A stretch of DNA of 5,329 bases from Brevundimonas sp. (lineage in GTDB: Bacteria > Pseudomonadota > Alphaproteobacteria > Caulobacterales > Caulobacteraceae). Under the pieces are notes generated by a model. That model had not been told where the DNA came from. It worked only from the letters and a program-made list of their open reading frames with translations, and did no database searches. This document shows positions 1-4,303 of the stretch, piece after piece. The DNA lies in contig JALAGW010000077.1 in assembly GCA_022712235.1 (NCBI GenBank), forward strand, positions 1 to 5,329. Reading direction: 5' to 3'. The stretch's first letter is position 1. Each line of letters begins with the position of its first letter. The position numbers were made by a program, and so were the translations under genes.

Positions 1-67
1 GAACCAGATGGACCACGCCCTGGGGGAAGTCGTCCGACATCGCGTCAATCTCATCGTGTTTCGTCAT
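1..67 (-). CDS. N-terminal fragment of an unidentified protein (partial, runs off the left edge)
   Basis: Reading the minus strand from an ATG at 67-65 gives 22 open codons to the window edge: MTKHDEIDAMSDDFPQGVVHLV, split as MTKHDEIDAMSDDF then PQGVVHLV. A second in-frame ATG lies at 40-38, so the protein might instead begin MSDDFPQG. No good Shine-Dalgarno sequence precedes the first ATG, but a possible promoter -10 element ends only about 7 bases upstream, so a leaderless transcript is possible. The fragment is too short to identify. The ending VVHLV after an acidic, non-conserved leader resembles the first beta strand of tetrapyrrole (uroporphyrinogen-III) methyltransferases, where a Gly-rich GAGPGD-type motif follows, but that motif would lie outside the window. 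Treat this as a guess. The gene is divergent from the S46 peptidase gene. Confidence 0.45.
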   Translation of the reverse strand, partial: MTKHDEIDAMSDDFPQGVVHLV

Positions 68-73
68 TCGCCG

Positions 74-102
74 AATCTAGTCCCGCCAAGGCCGGCTGTG
101 AA
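74..102 (-). promoter_or_regulatory. Possible sigma-70-type promoter for the leftward gene
   Basis: On the minus strand, TTCACAG (102-96) and ACTAGATT (81-74) are separated by 14 bases. They match the Caulobacter housekeeping consensus (TTGACGS, 10-14 bases, GCTANAWC) at about 5 of 7 defined positions each. The predicted transcription start would fall on or next to the ATG at 67, giving a leaderless mRNA, which is common in Caulobacter and explains the missing Shine-Dalgarno site. A GANTC site (GAATC, 73-77), the target of the CcrM methylase in this order, overlaps the -10 box. The match is weak and eye-made. Confidence 0.25.
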
Positions 103-117
103 TGCTCTCGCCAGGGG

Positions 118-156
118 TTGCGGTTTGCTTCGAGGTTCTGTTCAGACTGACCGCAA
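118..156. repeat. Imperfectly spaced dyad, 7-bp arms
   Basis: TTGCGGT (118-124) and ACCGCAA (150-156) are perfect reverse complements separated by 25 bases. The left arm is followed by TTGC and the right arm by AC, so an overlapping alternative pairing GTTTGC (123-128) with GCAAAC (153-158) also exists. It lies between the two divergent genes and could be a protein-binding dyad. The spacing is long for a simple dimer site, so chance is a real alternative. Confidence 0.25.
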
Positions 157-158
157 AC

Positions 159-184
159 GGGCCTGAAATTCCATGGGCCTGAAA
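159..184. repeat. 10-bp direct repeat upstream of the S46 peptidase gene
   Basis: GGGCCTGAAA occurs exactly at 159-168 and again at 175-184, a period of 16 bases, with ATTCCATG-like sequence between the copies. The second copy ends 45 bases before the peptidase ATG. Direct repeats in this position are often tandem regulator half-sites. No regulator family is recognised from the motif. Confidence 0.4.
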
Positions 185-217
185 AACGGGCTCCGGCGGT
201 GATCGGGGCAGCGATGC

Positions 218-223
218 TGAGGA
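218..223 (+). promoter_or_regulatory. Ribosome binding site of the S46 peptidase gene
   Basis: TGAGGA lies 6 bases before the ATG at 230. It supports that start, which also places a complete signal peptide at the N terminus. Confidence 0.65.
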
Positions 224-229
224 AATCCC

Positions 230-2356
230 ATGCGCACCAGTCACGCCCCGCTACTCTTCGCTTCGGCCGCCGTCCTGGCCTTCGCCGCCGCGTCTTCGGC
301 CAAGGCGGAAGAAGGCATGTGGACCTACGACAACTTCCCCATCGCCCGCGCCAATCAGACGCTGGGGACCTCGATCGACCAGGCCTGGCTGGACCGCGTC
401 CGCCTGTCGTCGGTGAAGTTCGGCGGCTGCTCGGCGGGCGTCATCTCCGGCGAGGGCCTGGTGATGACCAACAACCACTGCGTCGCCACCTGCGTCGCCA
501 ACCTGTCCACGCCCCAGCTGCAATACGCCGAGACCGGCTTCACGCCCAGGAGCCGCGAGGAGGAGCTGAAATGCCCCGGTGGCTCGGCCGAGATACTGAC
601 CGACATCTCCGACGTCACCGAGCGCGTCCAGAAGGCGGGCGAGGGTCTGGACGGCCAGGCCTTCACCCAGGCCCGCGAGGCCGAGGCCGGCCGCATCGAG
701 ACCGAAAACTGCGGCTCTGACCCCAAGATCCGCTGCCAGGTCGTCAGCCTGTATCGCGGCGGTCAGTTCAAGCTCTACAAGTTCCGCAAATATTCCGACG
801 TGCGTCTGGCCTGGGCGCCGGAGGACCGCGCCGCGACCTTCGGCGGCGACCTGGACAACTTCTCCTTCCCGCGCTTCGCCATCGATGCGGCCTTCATCCG
901 GCTCTATGAGGACGGCAAGCCCGCCGCGACCCCGACCCACTTCACCTGGAACCCGAACAGGCCGACCGAGGGCGAGCCCGTCTTCATCACCGGCAACCCC
1001 GGTTCGACCCAGCGGCTGCTGACCCAGGCCCAGCTGATGACCATCCGCGACGTGGTCCTGCCGATGGATCAGCTGATCGCCTCGGAGCTGCGCGGCCGGC
1101 TGATCCGCTATTCGGAAGAGGGCGAGGAGCAGGCCTTCATCGCCATGGACCCCATCGTCGGCGTCGAGAACACCTACAAGCGCGGTCGTGGTCGCATGGC
1201 CGCCCTGATCGACCCGGCCTTCATGGACCAGCTGGCCGGCCAGGAGACTGTCTTCCGCCGCCGCGTGGCCGAGAGCGAGGCCCTGTCGGGCGAGGTCGGC
1301 GATCCCTGGGCCACCCTGGCCGAGGTGCAGCCTCTGGCGAGGGAGCTCTACGCCCCGATGGCCCTGCTGGAAGGCGGCACGGGCATGGGCACGACCTCGG
1401 TGGCGGGTGGTTCGCCCCTGTTCCAATGGGCGCGGGCCATCGTGCGCGGCGCCCAGGAACGCGCCAAGCCGTCGGACCAGCGTCTGGGCGAGTTCGCCGA
1501 CAGCCGCCTGCCGGGCGTCCAGTCGGCCCTCTTCGCCGAGCGCCCGACCTATCCGGACCTGGAGCAGATCCGTCTGGAATGGTGGCTGTCCAAGACCCGC
1601 GAATGGCTGACCGTCGACAGCCCCTATGTCCGCACCCTGCTGGGCAAGGAAAGCCCGGAAGGCCTGTCGGCTCGCCTGATCACCGGCACCAAGCTGGCCG
1701 ATCCCGCCGTGCGCCGCGCCCTGTGGGAAGGCGGTCTGCCCGCTGTCCAGGCCTCGACCGATCCGCTGATCCAGTATGTCCTGGCCATCGACGCCGACGC
1801 CCGCGCCGTGCGCGCCGACTGGGACAACAAGGTCAAGGCCCCGACCGATCGCGCCTCCGAGCAGCTGGCCGCCGCCCGCTTCGCCGCCTTCGGCGACGCC
1901 GTCTATCCTGACGCCACCGGCACCCTGCGCCTGACCTATGGCCGGGTCGAAGGCACGGACGTCCCCGGCCAGCGCATCGGCGCCTTCACCACCTTCGCGG
2001 GCCTGTGGGACCGGGCGACGGGGGCCGAGCCCTTCAACGTCGCGCCGAAATTGCTGGCCGCCAAGGACCGCATCGACCCCAATGCGGTGATGAACATGGC
2101 CGTGTCGTCGGACACCATCGGCGGCTCGTCGGGCTCGCCCGCCGTCAACGCCAGGGGCGAGATCATCGGCGCCAACTTCGACTCCACCGTCCTGACCCAG
2201 CGCAACGCCTATGGCTATGACCGCAACGTCAACCGCAGCGTCATCGTCACTACTCAGGCCGTGACCACCGCCCTGCGCGACGTCTACGGCATGGATCACC
2301 TGGTTCGGGAACTGGGCGTGGCTCCGAAGGCCGCCCCGCGTCGGGCGCGCCGTTGA
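230..2356 (+). CDS. S46 family dipeptidyl-peptidase (DPP7/DPP11-like), secreted to the periplasm
   Basis: The 708-residue protein has the usual length of S46 serine exopeptidases, which remove dipeptides from the N terminus of oligopeptides. Residues 1-26 form a Sec signal peptide: a short basic start, a hydrophobic core (LLFASAAVLAFAAA) and an AKA site before EEGMW, so the enzyme should act in the periplasm. The triad is complete: His83 in TNNHC (canonical TNHHC), Asp219 in PRFAID (canonical PRHTGD), and Ser634 in GGSSGSP (canonical GGNSGSP). Residues that hold the substrate amino terminus in family structures are kept as Asn210 and Asp651, while the usual Trp after the Asn is Phe211. The position 18 residues after the catalytic Ser, Gly in DPP7-type and Arg in acidic-specific DPP11 enzymes, is Ser652, so the P1 preference cannot be assigned to either class. 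The insert between Asp and Ser corresponds to the helical cap domain. The C terminus ends in a basic APRRARR tail. Its stop codon overlaps the next gene, so the two are probably co-transcribed. Family assignment is very secure; substrate is not. Confidence 0.95.
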   Translation: MRTSHAPLLFASAAVLAFAAASSAKAEEGMWTYDNFPIARANQTLGTSIDQAWLDRVRLSSVKFGGCSAGVISGEGLVMTNNHCVATCVANLSTPQLQYAETGFTPRSREEELKCPGGSAEILTDISDVTERVQKAGEGLDGQAFTQAREAEAGRIETENCGSDPKIRCQVVSLYRGGQFKLYKFRKYSDVRLAWAPEDRAATFGGDLDNFSFPRFAIDAAFIRLYEDGKPAATPTHFTWNPNRPTEGEPVFITGNPGSTQRLLTQAQLMTIRDVVLPMDQLIASELRGRLIRYSEEGEEQAFIAMDPIVGVENTYKRGRGRMAALIDPAFMDQLAGQETVFRRRVAESEALSGEVGDPWATLAEVQPLARELYAPMALLEGGTGMGTTSVAGGSPLFQWARAIVRGAQERAKPSDQRLGEFADSRLPGVQSALFAERPTYPDLEQIRLEWWLSKTREWLTVDSPYVRTLLGKESPEGLSARLITGTKLADPAVRRALWEGGLPAVQASTDPLIQYVLAIDADARAVRADWDNKVKAPTDRASEQLAAARFAAFGDAVYPDATGTLRLTYGRVEGTDVPGQRIGAFTTFAGLWDRATGAEPFNVAPKLLAAKDRIDPNAVMNMAVSSDTIGGSSGSPAVNARGEIIGANFDSTVLTQRNAYGYDRNVNRSVIVTTQAVTTALRDVYGMDHLVRELGVAPKAAPRRARR

Positions 2357-2880
2357 TCGCCCCGAGCTTCCGGCCCGCCACGTCTTCGGATGTGGCGGCG
2401 CTGCACCGTCTGATCGAAAGCGCCTATCGCGGCGACAGCGCCAAGGCAGGCTGGACTCATGAAGCTGATTTGCTGGGCGGCCAACGCACCGACGAGGGCG
2501 AGCTGCTCGACATCGTCGCCGACGTTTCGCGGATCATCCTGCTGGCCGAGGTCGAGGGCATTCTGACCGGCTGCGTCCATGTGGCCGATCAAGGCGAAGG
2601 TCTGGCCTATCTCGGCTTGCTGACCGTCGACCCGACCCGTCAGGCGGGCGGTCTGGGCCGCCTGCTGATCGACGCCGCCGAGACCGAGGCCCGCAGCCGC
2701 TTCGCTGCGACGCGCATGGAGATGACGGTCATCCGCCAGCGCTCCGAACTGATCGCCTGGTACGAACGTCGCGGCTACGCCCTGACCGGCGAGACGCGGC
2801 CCTTTCCGCTGGACGAAACCACCTTCGGCCTGTCGGACCGGGACCTGACCTTCGTCGTCATGGAAAAGGCGCTGGGATAA
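2353..2880 (+). CDS. GNAT family N-acetyltransferase, TTG start
   Basis: This 175-residue protein has a full GNAT fold: beta1 (FRPATSSDVAAL, 6-17), a central core LAYLGLLTVDP (84-94), the acetyl-CoA pyrophosphate loop RQAGGLGRLL (96-105) and a late WYERRGY (136-142), whose Tyr sits where many GNATs have their general acid. It would move an acetyl group from acetyl-CoA to an amine. The segment GWTHEADLLGGQRTDE (33-48) resembles a recurring motif of an uncharacterised GNAT subgroup with GWTTEADLL-GQR (recalled, not searched). The substrate is unknown. The start is TTG at 2353, sharing TTGA with the stop of the S46 gene (4-base overlap). No Shine-Dalgarno is visible, and the next candidate (GTG, 2392) would remove beta1. 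Translation therefore probably depends on coupling to the peptidase gene. A single in-frame GNAT with no sign of damage. Confidence 0.9.
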   Translation: MIAPSFRPATSSDVAALHRLIESAYRGDSAKAGWTHEADLLGGQRTDEGELLDIVADVSRIILLAEVEGILTGCVHVADQGEGLAYLGLLTVDPTRQAGGLGRLLIDAAETEARSRFAATRMEMTVIRQRSELIAWYERRGYALTGETRPFPLDETTFGLSDRDLTFVVMEKALG

Positions 2881-2891
2881 CCCGGCGCCTT
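2866..2891. terminator. Bidirectional Rho-independent terminator between converging genes
   Basis: AAGGCGCTGGG (2866-2876) and CCCGGCGCCTT (2881-2891) form an 11-bp stem with a 4-base ATAA loop; the GNAT stop codon is in the loop. On the plus strand the single non-Watson-Crick pair is a tolerated G-U and the hairpin is followed by TCTTCATTTC. On the minus strand the pair becomes C-A, and the hairpin is followed by TTTTCC, so it can also end the pgsA transcript 29 bases after its stop. Only 39 bases separate the two converging stop codons. Confidence 0.75.
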
Positions 2892-2919
2892 CTTCATTTC
2901 AGCTTGTCGGCTACGGGGA

Positions 2920-3564
2920 TCAGAGATCCCGCATCTGCTTCTGGGCGGCGTTGAAGTATTGCCAGCCGGTCCACAGGGTGACGATGGCGGCCAGCCAGAT
3001 CAGGGCGTCGGAGAACAGCTGGAAGTGGGGCAGGTAGTCGAAGGGCAGGCCCCAGCCGTCCCAGTTGCGGGCAAACAGCTGGCAGCCCAGGGCCACCATC
3101 TGCAGGGTGGTCTTCCACTTGGCGGCCAGGGTGACGGGCAGGTTGATGCGCCCGGCCATGGTCTCGCGCAGGGCCGAGACGGCGAACTCGCGGAACAGGA
3201 TCAGGCCGCAGGGGATGATGATCTGCTGCACCGAACCCGAGGTCAGCACGCCCAGCACGGCGCCGGTGACCAGGATCTTGTCGGCGATGGGATCAAGAAT
3301 GGCGCCCCAGCGCGTCTCGGCGTGCCAGCGGCGGGCCAGATAGCCGTCGATCCAGTCCGTGGATGCGGCGATGACGAAGATCCAGAAACCGGTCCGGTAC
3401 ATGGCGAACTGGTCGTCGGGGCTCAGCATGGCCGACAGGAAGGGGAAGCCGCTGGTGGCGCCGGCCAGCAGCAGGAACATGACCACCCCCGCCGCCAGAC
3501 GGATGCCGGTCAGGATGTTCGGGATCGGATTGGCTTTGTGGGCAGGGGTCATCATCACGTCCAT
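2920..3564 (-). CDS. pgsA: CDP-diacylglycerol--glycerol-3-phosphate 3-phosphatidyltransferase (PGP synthase)
   Basis: The 214-residue membrane protein condenses CDP-diacylglycerol with sn-glycerol 3-phosphate, releasing CMP, the committed step to phosphatidylglycerol and cardiolipin. The CDP-alcohol phosphotransferase signature D-x2-D-G-x2-A-R-x8-G-x3-D-x3-D is perfect: Asp70, Asp73, Gly74, Ala77, Arg78, Gly87, Asp91, Asp95. FREFAVSALRE (124-134) and the AAKWKTTLQM segment (147-156) are typical of PgsA rather than other family members. About six hydrophobic segments are visible (near 21-36, 57-70, 96-108, 113-128, 154-166, 185-202). It is some 25-30 residues longer than many PgsA proteins, mostly through a segment at 38-58 and the N-terminal extension. 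The ATG at 3564 gives MDVMMTPAHK; Met4 or Met5 are possible starts, as no strong Shine-Dalgarno decides. The reading frame stays open far upstream but there overlaps the carbonic anhydrase gene antiparallel to nothing conserved. It is last in a uvrC-carbonic anhydrase-pgsA block. Confidence 0.95.
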   Translation of the reverse strand: MDVMMTPAHKANPIPNILTGIRLAAGVVMFLLLAGATSGFPFLSAMLSPDDQFAMYRTGFWIFVIAASTDWIDGYLARRWHAETRWGAILDPIADKILVTGAVLGVLTSGSVQQIIIPCGLILFREFAVSALRETMAGRINLPVTLAAKWKTTLQMVALGCQLFARNWDGWGLPFDYLPHFQLFSDALIWLAAIVTLWTGWQYFNAAQKQMRDL

Positions 3565-3602
3565 TGCAACGCCTGCGGTGTGGCATGGTTCGCGGCGGGA
3601 TG

Positions 3603-3627
3603 CGAGGGCGACGACCTGTCGCCCTCG
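3603..3627 (-). other. Strong intergenic hairpin between carbonic anhydrase gene and pgsA
   Basis: CGAGGGCGAC (3603-3612) and GTCGCCCTCG (3618-3627) form a perfect 10-bp stem with a 5-base loop. In the minus-strand transcript it begins 9 bases after the carbonic anhydrase stop and ends 38 bases before the pgsA ATG. No T-run follows on the minus strand (CATCCCGCC), so it is not a classic intrinsic terminator; an attenuator, Rho-related or RNA-stability element is possible. Confidence 0.6.
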
Positions 3628-3635
3628 GCCGGGGC

Positions 3636-4250
3636 TCAGTCCAGGCGCTCGAAGCGCCTGGCGCCCGTCAGCTTGGTCAGGAGGCCGGCGGCGATGCCGA
3701 AGTGCAGGCCGCTGAGGCGCAGCTCGCCGGCCGCTTCCTTCTCGGCGATCCAGGGGAAGGTGCGCAGGTTGTCCAGCGACAGGCGCACCACGGCCTCCTC
3801 GGCCACCGTCTCCTGCTCGTCGGCGGGCACGCCTTCGAGGGCGGCGCTGACGGCGGGCACGCCCTGGGCCACCCAGGGGGCGACGAAGTCCTGGCAGTTG
3901 GACGGGGCGCCGTTGCGCATGGCGTTGACCCCCCCGCACGAGGCGTGGCCCATGACCACCACGTGCTGGACCTTCAGCACGTTGACGCCGAACTCCAGCG
4001 CCGCCGAGACGCCGTGCAGCTTGCCGTCCGGCTCATAAGGCGGAACCAGGTTGGCGACGTTGCGCACGACGAAAAGCTCGCCCGGCGCGGTGTCGAAGAT
4101 CAGGGCCGGATCGGCGCGGCTGTCGGAACAGGCCACGACCAGGGTGTGGGGCTTCTGACCGTTCGTGGCCAGGGCCTCGTATTCGGCGCGTTCGGACGGC
4201 CACCGGTTCTGGCGGAAGCGGTGATAGCCCTTGATCAGTTCATTGGTCAT
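3636..4250 (-). CDS. Beta-class carbonic anhydrase
   Basis: This 204-residue cytoplasmic zinc enzyme interconverts CO2 and bicarbonate. The zinc ligands are Cys41, His102 and Cys105, in ACSDSRADP (40-48) and GHASCGGV (101-108), with the catalytic Asp43-Arg45 dyad intact. GELFVVRNVANLVPP (57-71) and HGVSAALEFGVNVL (79-92) are also typical of the beta class. Near the C terminus the usual GWYYDIxTGxL segment is GLHFGIAAGLL (181-191), so its aromatic and Asp positions differ. Length is normal for the family. The ATG at 4250 is well supported by AGGAAGG 5 bases upstream. It starts 44 bases after the uvrC stop and ends 71 bases before pgsA on the same strand, so it is probably read from the uvrC transcript, with its own strong ribosome site. 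Bicarbonate supply for carboxylases (for example in fatty acid synthesis) is the likely role; a link to cyanate breakdown is not supported by context. CynT/Can-type naming cannot be decided here. Confidence 0.95.
   Translation of the reverse strand: MTNELIKGYHRFRQNRWPSERAEYEALATNGQKPHTLVVACSDSRADPALIFDTAPGELFVVRNVANLVPPYEPDGKLHGVSAALEFGVNVLKVQHVVVMGHASCGGVNAMRNGAPSNCQDFVAPWVAQGVPAVSAALEGVPADEQETVAEEAVVRLSLDNLRTFPWIAEKEAAGELRLSGLHFGIAAGLLTKLTGARRFERLD
3641..3661 (-). other. Hairpin in the last codons of the carbonic anhydrase gene
   Basis: CCAGGCGCT (3641-3649) and AGCGCCTGG (3653-3661) pair perfectly over 9 bp with a 3-base loop (TCG in the transcript). It covers codons for ARRFERLD and ends 3 bases before the stop codon. 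Together with the 10-bp hairpin that follows, it gives two strong hairpins in tandem within 59 bases. Confidence 0.5.
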
Positions 4251-4255
4251 GAACG

Positions 4256-4262
4256 CCTTCCT
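4256..4262 (-). promoter_or_regulatory. Ribosome binding site of the carbonic anhydrase gene
   Basis: AGGAAGG on the minus strand, 5 bases from the ATG at 4250, is the best Shine-Dalgarno sequence in the window and fixes that start. Its strength contrasts with the weak or absent sites at pgsA and at the GNAT gene. Confidence 0.75.
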
Positions 4263-4285
4263 AGACCCGCAGCGGTTTCCGGCTC

Positions 4286-4303
4286 AAGTCCTGATCAGGA
4301 CTT
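4286..4303. repeat. Perfect 18-bp palindrome across the uvrC stop codon
   Basis: AAGTCCTGATCAGGACTT is exactly its own reverse complement. It includes the last two sense codons (Lys, Ser) and the TGA of uvrC. As RNA it gives a 7-bp stem with a GAUC loop, but no T-run follows on either strand (TTGAGCC on the minus strand), so intrinsic termination is unlikely. A protein-binding site or a 3'-end RNA hairpin is possible. Confidence 0.6.

Larger units (their letters stand above)
68..229. promoter_or_regulatory. Divergent intergenic region
   Basis: This 162-base gap separates the start of the leftward gene from the start of the S46 peptidase gene and must hold the promoters of both. It contains the 7-bp dyad and the 10-bp direct repeat listed separately. 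I found no convincing -35/-10 pair for the rightward gene: TTCAGAC (141-147) followed after 14 bases by CCTGAAAT (162-169) is the nearest approach and is poor. No small ORF or RNA gene is evident. Confidence 0.5.

Noticed and set aside
251..2299. A 682-codon open frame on the minus strand, opposite the S46 peptidase gene
   Set aside because: It is antisense to a gene with a full signal peptide and catalytic triad. Its protein is a low-complexity Gly/Ala/Asp/Arg mix with no domain, as expected for the complement of GC-rich codons.
2916..2930. Hairpin GGGATC/GATCCC at the pgsA stop codon
   Set aside because: Only 6 bp with a 3-base loop and no T-run after it; the 11-bp hairpin at 2866-2891 is the better terminator.
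2920..3939. A 339-residue version of PgsA starting at 3939
   Set aside because: The extra N-terminal residues are Arg/Gly-rich and lie over the carbonic anhydrase gene in another frame. PgsA homology begins just after the ATG at 3564.
2959..4038. A 359-codon plus-strand open frame across pgsA and the carbonic anhydrase gene
   Set aside because: It spans two well-identified minus-strand genes, and its Gln/Gly/Asp-rich sequence has no recognisable motif; a GC-bias shadow.
4256..4292. Promoter for the carbonic anhydrase gene: TTGAGCC with a downstream CTAG-containing box on the minus strand
   Set aside because: The -10 match is poor and overlaps the strong ribosome binding site, which would place the transcription start downstream of it.
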